Part shown: in pieces, positions 24,530-33,800 of the stretch | Layout of the letters: every line of letters starts with the position of its first letter | How positions within the stretch are numbered: position 1 is the stretch's first letter | NCBI GenBank assembly: GCA_027859005.1 | Contig: JAQIBQ010000277.1 | Location: 1 to 36,652 of the forward strand | Direction: 5' to 3' | Length of the DNA: 36,652 bases | From: Prolixibacteraceae bacterium | GTDB taxonomy: Bacteria > Bacteroidota > Bacteroidia > Bacteroidales > Prolixibacteraceae | The notes under the pieces: generated by a model | Database searches by the model: none | The model's input: only the letters and a program-made list of their open reading frames with translations | What the model was told of the DNA's origin: nothing | Made by a program: the position numbers and the translations under genes

Positions 24530-26611
24530 CTATTCGGTCCACACCAAAACCCCTGCTGGTTTTAACTGTTTATTGCCAACAAAGATTTCTGCATTGTTGG
24601 GTAAATCAATTGAATGTGTTTCCGAACTGTAATTAACGGCCACCCAAAATCCCTTGTTCCAATTCACAAAAACACCTTCGGGATAGATTTGCGTTTCAAA
24701 TCCGCTCTCTACAAACTTTTCCTTTACTATATTTCTTTCTAATTCGTCAGAACTAGTATCCACACCAATATAACTTACAGTACCCAAACCTACTTTTTGA
24801 GAGACAACTGCAGTAGTTCCCTTATAAAATTGATCGGCAAAAACAGCTTTTACTACTGTACCTTCATTGGGTGTAAGTAATTCGCCCCATCGGTTCCAGT
24901 CATAAAGTTTTCCATCCATTTCAACTTTTGCATTTTGGTAGGCAGGTAGCATATCATAATTTTCGATACTTGCACCTATTAAGTCATAAATTGGCGCTCC
25001 CCATCCTGCTTCCCAAAAATGACCATCTCGGGTTTTAGTTGCAGTGCGGCAGGTAATAATTAAATCACCTCCATTCTCAGCAAAAGTACGCCACTTTTGA
25101 ACGAGGGCTGAATCAACCGCCTGATAAGCAGGAATAATCAACATATTATAACGACTAAAATCATCGTTTTCTGCAACATAATCAACAGGAGCACCCAAAG
25201 ATTTCAAAGCTTTGTGGTATTTCATTACATGACCAACAATACTCCAGTTGCCATTTTGAGGCTGACGCAATTGGTCCCAGAAATTCTCATGATTCCATAA
25301 AATTCCTGTTAATAATTTCTCGTAACGTTCAGGCACCGTTTTATCAACATCAATCTGTTGAAGTTCCTGTAATTCCTTTATAAACTGCATGTATTCCCTA
25401 CCTCCAACTGAAGGTGTAATGCCATCGTTCTTAATTATCCCCGCATGATATTGCTCTACTCCATAAAGAATCTGTCGAAAGCGGTTAGAACTAGAACAAC
25501 TATTACCTGCACCAAAACATTGCCACAACCACATTCGAACTGTTCCTGGATACAACAAAGCATTGGGATTACCCCAGTTTACTTGTCCGGGTTGCAGCTC
25601 CATGATTCCGGTCACGCCATTAATAGGGCGATAAAAATCGTTCACCATTAGTATTTTGTTAGGATCACCCAATCGGAAACCCAGTTCTCCTAGGTTGGCA
25701 CTTCCCCCATTGGGGTAAGCTGTATAAGCAGGGAAATCGAGATTTTTTGTTAGTTTGGGATCTGCATTCCAGGGCAAAGCTGCATAATTAGTAGTTATAA
25801 ACTGATCGTCAGCAATGTATTGTCGAAGAATGCTGGCCTGCTCATCAAGGAATTCAGCCTGAACAGCAGCGGTAAATCGTTTAAAATCCAACAAAGCATG
25901 TGGATTACTCCCCCACCATTCAATGGCTTTCGCATTATGGATTCGAACTTCATCGAAACTGCTATAAACGATACTCCAAAAAGCTGCACCCCATGCTTGG
26001 TTTAATTTATCAATTGTTCCGTATTTTTCTTTTAGCCAGTCACGAAAAGCATCTTGAGCAGAAGGACTATAATCAGCTCTTGCTTCAGGTTCATTATCGA
26101 GTTGCCATCCCCATATATTAGGATTGTTACCTTAACGTTTACCCAAATGATGAATTATTTTAGCTGAAAAATCTCTGTAAATAGGATTCGAATTAGAATT
26201 CACTTGACGGGAACCATGCTCCCCTAGTTGATAATTTTCATCAATATGGTAAATTTCGGGATACTTAATGCCCATCCAAACAGGAGTAGTAGCTGTTGGC
26301 GTACACAACATCACTTTCAAACCATGTTTTGCTGCTAATTCAACTGCTTTATCCAACCATTCGAAATCATATAAGCCTTCTTCGGGTTCGAGCATTGCCC
26401 ATGAAAATTCGCCCATGTGTACGTATTCGAAGCCCATTTCGTTCATTTTCGCAAAATCACGATCCCATTGAGATTGTGGCCAATGTTCAGGGAAATAAAA
26501 TGTACCAACGGTCATTAACTTGTCTTCGGGGAAGAAATTTTTGGTATTTTGAGCAATTGCTAAAAAATTAATCAACAGTAGAAGTGCGATGCTGAATACT
26601 TTTCCTTTCAT
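24530..26611 (-). pseudogene. GH42 beta-galactosidase interrupted by one nonsense codon
   Basis: One continuous 694-codon frame encodes a full-length exported GH42 beta-galactosidase, but codon 160 is TAA (26132-26134). The track shows it as two ORFs (26132-26611 and 24530-25894), yet the 80 codons between them are open in the same frame and read as GH42 (NNPNIWGWQLDNEPEARA). The stop falls in HHLGKR-stop-GNNPN, where relatives commonly have Tyr, so TAT/TAC to TAA explains it. The signal peptide is MKGKVFSIALLLLINFLAIAQ. Acid/base E174 (in WQLDNE) and nucleophile E338 (MELQPGQVNW) both lie after the stop. The N-terminal product would be inactive, and a restart at 25894 would lack E174. Recent inactivation or base-call error are both possible. 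Confidence 0.85.
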
Positions 26612-26707
26612 TTGAGTCGAATTAAAAGTGAAATTATTTTGTCACAAAATTCGATCTAATTCTTTTAAAGAAGTGTCTTATTTGTATAGAATTGTTGGGA
26701 ATTTGGT

Positions 26708-26743
26708 ATAAAAAAAGCCCGATGTTTCAATTCATCGAGCTTT
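26708..26743 (-). terminator. Terminator after the W-M repeat protein gene
   Basis: On the minus strand AAAGCTCGATG pairs with CATCGGGCTTT (one G-U pair), followed by a U run. It lies about 70 bases after the stop. Confidence 0.75.
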
Positions 26744-26812
26744 CACTTCTTTTTAATCAATAAAGTTCTATAATCTACCATTGGCTACTTTTATATATTT
26801 TTCATTCATCTT

Positions 26813-27229
26813 TTATAAACTCCATTCGCTATCATCAGTCATCCAAGATTCAATTTTAAGTGGAGCATCTTTTACTCTTTTTGAACTTACAATGAAGTAG
26901 GTTTTGTTTCCAAATGAAAACTCTTCGAACAATGATGCTGCTTTTGAGGAAGTGTTCATCCAAAGTTCGTTGTTGATCATCCAGTTTTCAATTTCTAATT
27001 TTTCTTCGTTTTCAATTGTTTGTAATTGAACCAATTCTTCTGATTCATTTTTCCATAAATCATCATTGATCATCCATGATTCAATTGATAGTTGTGCTTC
27101 GTTCATTTCAATGTTATTTAATAAATAAGACGAAGGGATTTCATTGTGATTATTTGAACTACCTGTTTTGGCTGAAACGGATAAGGAAACAAATAAAATT
27201 GCGGCTAATGTGATAAGTTGTGTTTTCAT
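26813..27229 (-). CDS. Small exported protein with three W-M repeats
   Basis: A 138-residue protein of unknown function. The start is moved to the ATG at 27229 (MKTQLITLAAILFVSLSVSAK), which gives a standard signal peptide and fits the promoter upstream; the track start would lie inside the promoter. After cleavage the mature protein holds three copies of L-x-I-E-x-W-M-x(5)-W: LSIESWMINDDLW (47-59), LEIENWMINNELW (78-90) and LKIESWMTDDSEW (124-136), the last ending two residues from the C-terminus. Copies 1 and 2 are spaced 31 residues apart. Copies 2 and 3 are separated by a short insert (FSFGNKTYFIVSSKRVK) that looks like a beta hairpin. The protein is acidic. I recognise no family. Own promoter and terminator. 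Confidence 0.75.
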   Translation of the reverse strand: MKTQLITLAAILFVSLSVSAKTGSSNNHNEIPSSYLLNNIEMNEAQLSIESWMINDDLWKNESEELVQLQTIENEEKLEIENWMINNELWMNTSSKAASLFEEFSFGNKTYFIVSSKRVKDAPLKIESWMTDDSEWSL

Positions 27230-27264
27230 GACTTTTATTTTTTTGTTTGTTTTAATTGACGGTT

Positions 27265-27295
27265 CAAATGTATGACTACTCGTAGTACTATGCAA
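27265..27295 (-). promoter_or_regulatory. Promoter of the W-M repeat protein gene
   Basis: On the minus strand TTG (27293-27295), then 20 bases, then TACATTTG (27265-27272). This fits the Bacteroidota -33/-7 pattern. The spacer contains a small palindrome, ACTAC-GA-GTAGT. The start codon is 35 bases downstream. Confidence 0.6.
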
Positions 27296-27373
27296 TGCAT
27301 AATAGTGTGTATTGAATAGGATTATCGGTAAATGAATTGATTCTATCCGTGAAAAAGGAAAAGAATTAAAAAC

Positions 27374-27416
27374 AAAAAAAGGAGAACTACCAAATATGGT
27401 TTTATTCTCCTTTTAA
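27374..27416 (-). terminator. Terminator after the 154-residue exported protein gene
   Basis: AAAAGGAGAA and TTCTCCTTTT form a perfect 10-base stem with an 18-base loop, with a U run on the minus-strand side. It lies 20 bases after the stop. Confidence 0.8.
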
Positions 27417-27435
27417 AAAAATCTAAACACTATTA

Positions 27436-27900
27436 TTATTTTTTCTCAAAAACCCATGTTTCTTCCATTACACCCCATGATGAAGTTGTTTTAATTTTGA
27501 TATTCAAATCACCATCAAGCACTTGATACTTTTCTTCTGAAAGCATCTCGTTACCATCTTGCATAGGAATTTTTGTTGCTAAATCGAGTGCTTTTTTGTC
27601 TTCTGTCCAATTCACTTTAGATTTCATCTTTGAATCTTGCCATCCGGTATTAATACATTCTTTGCCATCTAAAGTAAACTTACTATTGCTTATCATAGCA
27701 TTACCTTGGAATTCAGAATGACGTTCAACAGCTAAGTCATTACCTTTTTGTTCAATGACCAATTTCGTTGGTGCAAAACTAAATTCAGCATTTAATGTAC
27801 TTTTCGTTTTAGAAAGTTCCCAGGTTCCTGAGAAGTTTGTTTGAGCAAATGTGGTAAAGGCTAGCATCACAAATGCAATAAGGAAAGTTGATTTAATCAT
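27436..27900 (-). CDS. Exported lipocalin-like hypothetical protein
   Basis: A 154-residue protein with a clear signal peptide (MIKSTFLIAFVMLAFTTFAQ). The mature part starts TNFSGTWELSKTKSTL, a common opening of small Bacteroidota beta-barrel proteins, and continues as alternating strands with EEKYQVLDGDLNIKIKT and ending EETWVFEKK. The GTW near the start resembles the lipocalin signature, but no ligand-binding residues can be assigned. Single gene with a terminator, divergent from the MATE gene. Confidence 0.7.
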   Translation of the reverse strand: MIKSTFLIAFVMLAFTTFAQTNFSGTWELSKTKSTLNAEFSFAPTKLVIEQKGNDLAVERHSEFQGNAMISNSKFTLDGKECINTGWQDSKMKSKVNWTEDKKALDLATKIPMQDGNEMLSEEKYQVLDGDLNIKIKTTSSWGVMEETWVFEKK

Positions 27901-27974
27901 TATTCATTTCTTATTGTTAAGTTTTATTAAGTTGTTCGTATTACAATTTAGGCATAAGTATTTTAAAATGAATG

Positions 27975-27982
27975 TATATTTG
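27975..27982 (+). promoter_or_regulatory. -7 promoter box upstream of the MATE gene
   Basis: TATATTTG matches TAnnTTTG and lies 43 bases before the start codon. No clear -33 partner. Confidence 0.45.
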
Positions 27983-28025
27983 TTGCCGTATTGGACATAA
28001 AAAAACAAGAAAGGTTTAATATTCT

Positions 28026-29366
28026 ATGCTTTCGGATTATCTCATATATTACAAACGACTACTGAAACTTGCCTTTCCCCTAGTTTTAACACAGGCAGGT
28101 CAAATGGTAGTTCAATTGGTTGACAATGCAATGGTGGGCCGAGTTGGTACTACAGAACTAGCAGCAGCATCGTTTGCCAATAGCATATTCGTTGTAATAA
28201 TGGTATTTGGCTTAGGAATATTCCTTGGAGTTACTCCATTAATAGGACACGCTCTAGGGGCAAAAAACGACAAAAGAGTAGCTTCAATCATGAAGAACAG
28301 TTTAGTTCTTTCGCTTTTTCTTGTTACAATATTAACCTTATTGACGTGGTCTTTATCGTGGTTTATGCACTTAATGGGGCAACCAGAATTAGTTTGGAAA
28401 ATGGCTATTCCCTATTTCCGAATTTTAGCAATTTCATTGTTGCCTTTTCTTTTATTTATGGTTCTCAAACAAATTGGTGAAGGACTAAATAATACTTGGT
28501 GGGCAATGATTGCCACAATATTATCGAATGTATTGAATGTTGCTTTAAACTATGTTCTCATTTTTGGTAAAATGGGTTTCCCCGAATTGGGTTTAATTGG
28601 TGCAGGTTATGCCACATTGATTTCAAGAGTTACGATGCCCATTTTATTGTTTGTTGGATTTATGTTGTCGAAAAAAATGCGGCACTATTTTACTTTGGTT
28701 CCTGTGGTTAAATCCTCGATAAAAGAGATCAAACGAATTCTTGATGTTGGTTTTCCCATCTCAATTCAATTGGTTATTGAAGTCTCACTTTTTGCTTTAG
28801 GTGCTGTAATGATGGGGTGGATTGGCGATGTTCCTTTAGCTGCACACCAGATCGCCTTAGGTTTAGCTAGTTTTACATTTATGATTGCTAATGGAGTGGC
28901 CATGGCAACAACCATAAGAGTGAGTTTTCAATTAGGTTTAAAAGCATACAACAGTATGGAGAAAGTAACACTTTCGGCTATCCATTTAGTATTGTTGTAC
29001 ATGCTTTTGTGTGGTATTGGCTTCCTCGTATTCCGTAATCAACTCCCTAAAATATTTACGCTCGACCCATTGGTTATATCACAGGCAGCTTCATTAATTG
29101 TTGTTGCTGCACTTTTTCAATTGTTTGATGGGCTACAAGTTGTTTGTTTGGGCGTTCTTCGTGGTTTTGCCGATGTCAAAATCCCAATGATAATTGCAGC
29201 AATTTCTTATCTGGGCATTGGTATTCCTGTAAGCTATTTATTTGCATTCAAGTTTAATTTTGGTCCTGAAGGTATTTGGTATGGATTTGTTGCAGGACTT
29301 GCTACTGCTGGAATTTTACTGTCGTTCCGAATTCGAAAAAAAATTAAAGAAGTAGAAAAAAAATAG
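28026..29366 (+). CDS. MATE family efflux transporter (NorM-like)
   Basis: A 446-residue inner-membrane exporter with about twelve hydrophobic segments in two similar halves. The first half has the family region LTQAGQMVVQLVDNAMVGRVGTTELAAASFAN; the second has GWIGDVPLAAHQIALGLASFTFM, the matching repeat. The acidic residue in the first half (VDNAMVG) is the usual coupling position. Transports cationic compounds or drugs out using Na+ or H+. The length is normal. Single gene. An imperfect hairpin overlaps the stop codon region, but I do not call it a terminator. Confidence 0.92.
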   Translation: MLSDYLIYYKRLLKLAFPLVLTQAGQMVVQLVDNAMVGRVGTTELAAASFANSIFVVIMVFGLGIFLGVTPLIGHALGAKNDKRVASIMKNSLVLSLFLVTILTLLTWSLSWFMHLMGQPELVWKMAIPYFRILAISLLPFLLFMVLKQIGEGLNNTWWAMIATILSNVLNVALNYVLIFGKMGFPELGLIGAGYATLISRVTMPILLFVGFMLSKKMRHYFTLVPVVKSSIKEIKRILDVGFPISIQLVIEVSLFALGAVMMGWIGDVPLAAHQIALGLASFTFMIANGVAMATTIRVSFQLGLKAYNSMEKVTLSAIHLVLLYMLLCGIGFLVFRNQLPKIFTLDPLVISQAASLIVVAALFQLFDGLQVVCLGVLRGFADVKIPMIIAAISYLGIGIPVSYLFAFKFNFGPEGIWYGFVAGLATAGILLSFRIRKKIKEVEKK

Positions 29367-29450
29367 CCCTCAAACAATATTGAAGACTATTCATTTTAAT
29401 TCGTTCCATTCCCATTCCTTTTCGGCACTTTGCAATGGTAATTTACAAGC

Positions 29451-29480
29451 AAAAAAAAGCACAAGCAATTGATTGCTCTT
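29451..29480 (-). terminator. Weak terminator candidate after the GH15 gene
   Basis: On the minus strand AGCAA and TTGCT form a 5-base stem with a 4-base loop, followed a few bases later by eight U. Stem short and tail displaced. Confidence 0.35.
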
Positions 29481-29503
29481 TATAACAGAATATTAAATAA
29501 CAA

Positions 29504-31840
29504 TTACTTAGAATATCTTTGTTCAACTATTGAATACCTGTCCCATACTTTCTGATCACTAATAGATCGAACGAGTTTGATATATTCAGCATGTGTCCAA
29601 GCTAATGGAGTTGCAGAATTTGTTGTTTCTCCAGTTTTATAATTAGCCGCATTAACACCAACACCATCCCAAACTTGTTCAGGTAACATTCCACCTTCAT
29701 TCGCAAAATACTCTAATGCCTTCACATAAGTATTTTTTAATTTATCGATATCAAGCTCATTGCTTTCAGCAGCTTTCGCCAACTCGTAATGTCCTCGTTC
29801 ACCAGTAAAAAATGGCCATACTCTACCTCGGTGAGTATCGTCTTGAGTCCCATAGTTCGATCCATCGAGCACACTCTCTCCATATCCATCGTTTCCATAC
29901 CTTCTCCAGCCAGGGTAACTATTGTCATCTCCTTCAAATTTGAATAGATATTTCACTTGCAAATTTTCTTCGCGTGGCATATCCAATTCTTCAACCGATT
30001 CTAGAATTGACTCGCTGTTAGCTTTACGCACACCGTACCTCACCAATTCGAGGAAACCTGCATCAAGAATTAAGGTTTCGTTCATGGCTTTTTTCCCATT
30101 GTTCGCAATTATTTTTTCACCATCGTTAGGGTTATTGTTGCTTGTAATTCGAACAAAATAGTTTCCATCGCCAACTTCACCCTTTGTTGTATACATTGTT
30201 TCTTCTAGTTGTTTTTCGAATTTATCGGCTGCATTTAGAAACTTTTCAGCATTCGCTTCATCGCCTGATAGCATGGCGAAATCGGCAGCACAAACTAAAC
30301 CTGAAATAACGGCAGCAGTTGTTGAAGGAGAATAACCCGGTTGTTCTTCCCAACGTTCTTGCTGAGTTTTTGGTGGTACGATGATGATCTTATTCCAATC
30401 GATATCAACCTCTCCTCCATCTACAAGAAAAGTTGCAGCAGACTTAAGCATTTGATTGTACCAATAAATAGCTTTTTCGTTTGATAATATTCCAGCTTTC
30501 CACAGTCGCCAACCTAGCATGATGGGCATTGCAGTTTGATCCAATTGAATACTAATCCATTCAATTTCACCATCGACATGTGTTTTTTGTAAAAACCAAC
30601 CAGTGACCCCCTTGTTCCCCGGAGTTTCTTTTTGTACTTGTACTTTTTGCAAATATTCAAATGCAACCAAAGGTGTTTCAATATCACCCATTGCCAATAA
30701 AGCCATGGCACATTGGTAAAAGTCGCGAGGCCATACAGCCTTGTAACCCGTTGAAGGTTTTTCGGCCGAGGCTGTTTCGCCCCAAGGATTAGATAAGGAT
30801 GCAATTAGTGCACCTGGATTAGATTTATCTTCTTGTGCTTTAAGAACCATTGCACTAATATTTAGCAACTTGCCATTATCTGTAGTTGATCCATACATTT
30901 TAGGAAGCTCAGAAAGTGATGAAATATAGTCTTCCCATCCTAAATTCTCACCTTCGCCATTGTAATGTTTTAGCACTTTGTTGTATCCAGAAGCAAGTGT
31001 ATTTGATGCTGCTTTTCGACTTTCTTTTAAAGAATGACCAAACCCAATACTAAAATTGTATTCAACACCTTTCTTATTCATTTCTTTTAATTGAGCAATT
31101 GCAGCTACATTACCCGGTATATCTCCTGTTGTATTGTATAAATTGATAAGTTTACCATGTTTTTTCAATTCGCTAATACCATCGGAAACGCCAACAAAAC
31201 CGGTAGAAACAACTTCAAACTTTTTACTAGAAAGTAAGGTAAGATGTGTATTGTTTTGAAAAGCATGCATTGTCTTTCGGTCAACTGATGCAACATCGCC
31301 ACTACCTGTGTTTTCAACATGAGGATTCAAATACAAATAGGGAGTTATGCCATTTTCATTCGCTCTAAAAATGGTACGTACAAACAAAGATTGCTCATCG
31401 GGATTAGTGAATATGTGTTTTTCAATTTCGTATTTACCTTCAATATCTGTTGTAATTATTTTATATGCTAATGACAGCGGGCGGCCTTGCTCGTCGGCAT
31501 GTAAATACTCTATTGTGCTTTTGGTATCAGATTTTTCGTAGTCAACAAAATCCTTACCAACTACAATAAACTGCATTTCTTTAATTTGCGATTCATGAAT
31601 TAAACCGAACATTGTCTCGGTAAGAATGCCCTGAGCTACTGAAAACCAAACCTTAGAAATGGTTTCAGTTTCGTTCGAATAACTATTGTATGATGTTCCA
31701 ATACCAGTTTTACCTGCATAAGCCCAAACAGATGATTTGCCCGGTGCACCAGGAGCAGGAACTTTCTTGGTTTCAAACTTACCTACACACGATGTAAAAA
31801 AAACGAGCAATAATGCTATTTGAATTACTTTCCTTTTCAT
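29504..31840 (-). CDS. GH15 glucoamylase-type lipoprotein
   Basis: A 778-residue lipoprotein glucan 1,4-alpha-glucosidase with an N-terminal glucodextranase-like beta-sandwich (about residues 30-300) and an (alpha/alpha)6 catalytic domain. The start is at the ATG 31840 (MKRKVIQIALLLVFFTSC), not the TTG three codons earlier; the lipobox Cys is at residue 18. The N-terminal domain opens APGKSSVWAYAGKTGIGTSY. Catalytic landmarks are WPRDFYQCAMAL, general acid E498 in RWEEQPGYSPST, and near the C-terminus LAWTHAEYIKL, which carries the base Glu. It releases glucose from starch or dextrin ends, probably at the cell surface or periplasm. A LacI-type operator lies 121 bases upstream. It is separated from the GH13 gene by about 7 kb. 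Confidence 0.9.
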   Translation of the reverse strand: MKRKVIQIALLLVFFTSCVGKFETKKVPAPGAPGKSSVWAYAGKTGIGTSYNSYSNETETISKVWFSVAQGILTETMFGLIHESQIKEMQFIVVGKDFVDYEKSDTKSTIEYLHADEQGRPLSLAYKIITTDIEGKYEIEKHIFTNPDEQSLFVRTIFRANENGITPYLYLNPHVENTGSGDVASVDRKTMHAFQNNTHLTLLSSKKFEVVSTGFVGVSDGISELKKHGKLINLYNTTGDIPGNVAAIAQLKEMNKKGVEYNFSIGFGHSLKESRKAASNTLASGYNKVLKHYNGEGENLGWEDYISSLSELPKMYGSTTDNGKLLNISAMVLKAQEDKSNPGALIASLSNPWGETASAEKPSTGYKAVWPRDFYQCAMALLAMGDIETPLVAFEYLQKVQVQKETPGNKGVTGWFLQKTHVDGEIEWISIQLDQTAMPIMLGWRLWKAGILSNEKAIYWYNQMLKSAATFLVDGGEVDIDWNKIIIVPPKTQQERWEEQPGYSPSTTAAVISGLVCAADFAMLSGDEANAEKFLNAADKFEKQLEETMYTTKGEVGDGNYFVRITSNNNPNDGEKIIANNGKKAMNETLILDAGFLELVRYGVRKANSESILESVEELDMPREENLQVKYLFKFEGDDNSYPGWRRYGNDGYGESVLDGSNYGTQDDTHRGRVWPFFTGERGHYELAKAAESNELDIDKLKNTYVKALEYFANEGGMLPEQVWDGVGVNAANYKTGETTNSATPLAWTHAEYIKLVRSISDQKVWDRYSIVEQRYSK

Positions 31841-31960
31841 TCCGTCCAATTTTAATAATTTTTCGTTTTCACTCTAAAACGAGGTCAAATAAAATGAAAT
31901 AGAAGTAGAATCACTACTTAAAACAGTGGATATACTGGAAAAAATAACTGCAATCGAAAT

Positions 31961-31974
31961 CGCAATCGTTTGCG
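31961..31974. promoter_or_regulatory. LacI-family-type operator upstream of the GH15 gene
   Basis: CGCAATCGTTTGCG contains GCAANCGNTTGC, the standard palindromic core recognised by LacI-family regulators with its central CG. It sits in the upstream region of the glucoamylase gene. No LacI-type regulator gene is in the window, so the regulator is inferred. Confidence 0.55.
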
Positions 31975-32047
31975 CCAAGTGTGTTTTACAACAGATTCAA
32001 AAATGAAATTATTTTCAATTAGCGAAAATCATCTTTTTGTAAATATT

Positions 32048-32743
32048 TCAAAGTAAAGAACTAAAGAGCTTATTCTTTTGAATTTCAACGGGCATATAAA
32101 ATAAATCAGGCATCGATAGTTTTGTTTGTGATTGAATTGCAAAAATTGATTCCCATACTTTAATGTAATTAGCATGGTGCGATAATGCTCCAAAAGCATT
32201 GGCCAAACATTTCAATAAGTCAACATTGTCCATTTCTGTATTTAATACTGTATTCACTACTGTTTCGAATTGCTCCGAAGCTAATAATTCGTTTAATTCC
32301 CAAAGCTGGTTAACACTTGTGTATTGTGGCTCCGAATTATAATTCATATCATCCTGAATGCGCTGTTGCAATGTAATAAGCTTAAAATTATCGGGTTCAA
32401 GATCGATTGCTTTATGCACATTTTCAAAAGCTTTGTAGTATTCTCCTATTAATAGTTGTTGTTGTATTAACAGCTTCAGACTTTCGCTATTATTAGTATT
32501 TAACACATGCGATTTCAATAAACATTCGATGGCACGTTTTGGTGCATTGTTATAGGAATAGATTGATCCTACAATAAACCAGCACCTCGCAAGAATATTT
32601 TCTTCAACTGTTTTATTCTTTCCTGCATCGAGTAAACGTGGCAACAAGCCATGGTGCAAATAGGCAAATCCTCTTTTATGAACAGAGACTGGATTCTCTT
32701 GAGTAATTTCAGTAAGAAAGTCAATAATTGATTGTTCAGACAT
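32048..32743 (-). CDS. TPR-like cytoplasmic protein
   Basis: A 231-residue all-helical protein without signal peptide. The middle (about residues 50-135) reads like two or three tetratricopeptide units: WFIVGSIYSYNNAPKRAIECLLKS, then GEYYKAFENVHKAIDLEPDN, which has the A-x-x-L-x-P pattern of TPR ends. The C-terminal part has another helix pair (LLKCLANAFGALSHHANY). It is probably a protein-binding scaffold; partner unknown. Single minus-strand gene. Repeat family 2 copy B begins 38 bases upstream of its start. Confidence 0.65.
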   Translation of the reverse strand: MSEQSIIDFLTEITQENPVSVHKRGFAYLHHGLLPRLLDAGKNKTVEENILARCWFIVGSIYSYNNAPKRAIECLLKSHVLNTNNSESLKLLIQQQLLIGEYYKAFENVHKAIDLEPDNFKLITLQQRIQDDMNYNSEPQYTSVNQLWELNELLASEQFETVVNTVLNTEMDNVDLLKCLANAFGALSHHANYIKVWESIFAIQSQTKLSMPDLFYMPVEIQKNKLFSSLL

Positions 32744-32780
32744 TATTTATTCAAATTTCAATTCATATTACTATTGGATA

Positions 32781-32881
32781 AATGAAACTCCTCGCAGCAA
32801 GCTGACGAGGTATAACAACGGAATCTGTATTTTTTATGCGCATCAAGATTCATGGAATCGAGCTCGTAAACCCCATGAGAT
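32781..32881. repeat. Interspersed repeat family 2, copy B
   Basis: About 100 bases matching 10772-10891 in the same orientation, with shared blocks GCAGCAAGCTGACGAG, CGGAATCTGTATTTTTT, GCGCATCAAGAT and CCATGAGAT. The first block is here enclosed by a perfect CCTCG/CGAGG stem. It is followed by GATCCC and GGGATC arms (32879-32902), a palindrome that copy A lacks. Confidence 0.8.
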
Positions 32882-32997
32882 CCCTCGACTAGCGCTCGGG
32901 ATCAGTTCGGCTAAATGACTTTGTAAAACAAAATCATAGTCTCACCGATTTAAAAAAACGATCACAATAAATATCCTTCTGTTTGGTTAAGAAGCAA

Positions 32998-33792
32998 TTA
33001 ACCTGGATTAAATATCTGATCTTGTAATGAAACATTTGGGTCAACAGTAAACTGAATTGTATCAACGGGTGTTATTTTCAATCCATTCAGCTGAAAAGCT
33101 ATTACGGATTCAAATGAATTGCTAGGCAAATAAAGGGTCTCCTTATTCTTATACAATTTCAGAAGTGACAAACTAAGGTTTCTAGAACTTATTTTATGGT
33201 TAGAAACTCCTTCAATTGAATCAATAACTTTTATCCTTTCGCCTTGAATACGTCCAAGCCTTAGAACACCTCCAATATGCGGAGTTGAAACCCAAACAAT
33301 TTCATTAACTCCATCTTTATCGAAATCGGAAATTGCAGCAATGTTTAACCAACGATAAGCTCGCCCAATGTACTCACTCTGAGCATAAAGCTTCAACGAG
33401 TTATCAACCATCTGATAAACTGCAACACTTGCTCCTAAATTTATATTTGTTTGTATGCATATTATTTCAGGAATACCATCTCCATCAATATCATTCAATC
33501 GAGGTACAATGTCTTCGAAAACATGAATGCTATCGAGGTAAAATTCATGAACACTTGAACCTTCTATCAACAATAAGCCTTCAGCCTCAATTTCATCACC
33601 TAATATACCATGACTGTATTTGTTTGTTGGGCTTATATATCTTGCCTGTATTTTTGTTATAGGATCTACTGCAATCAAATTTTCGGGTAGAAATTCATAT
33701 TGCTTTTCAATAAAATCGTCACTATTATCACTCGTACACGAAATAACAAGCAATATTGAGATGAAAAGAAAGAAAGTTCGATATTTTTCCAT
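32998..33792 (-). CDS. Lipoprotein with FG-GAP/VCBS-like calcium-loop repeats
   Basis: A 264-residue lipoprotein. The signal FFLFISILLVISC has a lipobox Cys at about residue 19, followed by an Asp/Ser-rich linker. The core has two propeller-like repeats with calcium-loop motifs, DIDGDGIPEIICIQ and DFDKDGVNEIVWVS, as in FG-GAP/VCBS proteins. Two repeats are too few for a full seven-blade propeller, so either the others are degenerate or this is a partial propeller. The function is unknown, perhaps surface binding. Divergent from the TfoX-N gene, with an 18-base perfect palindrome just before its start. Confidence 0.7.
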   Translation of the reverse strand: MEKYRTFFLFISILLVISCTSDNSDDFIEKQYEFLPENLIAVDPITKIQARYISPTNKYSHGILGDEIEAEGLLLIEGSSVHEFYLDSIHVFEDIVPRLNDIDGDGIPEIICIQTNINLGASVAVYQMVDNSLKLYAQSEYIGRAYRWLNIAAISDFDKDGVNEIVWVSTPHIGGVLRLGRIQGERIKVIDSIEGVSNHKISSRNLSLSLLKLYKNKETLYLPSNSFESVIAFQLNGLKITPVDTIQFTVDPNVSLQDQIFNPG

Positions 33793-33800
33793 TTAGTTTC

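Noticed and set aside
46-26134. Stop codon reassignment or programmed read-through of TAA (two in-frame TAA codons)
   Set aside because: Many intact genes here end in TAA at the expected length, and the two sites replace different residues, so ordinary nonsense changes or errors are simpler.
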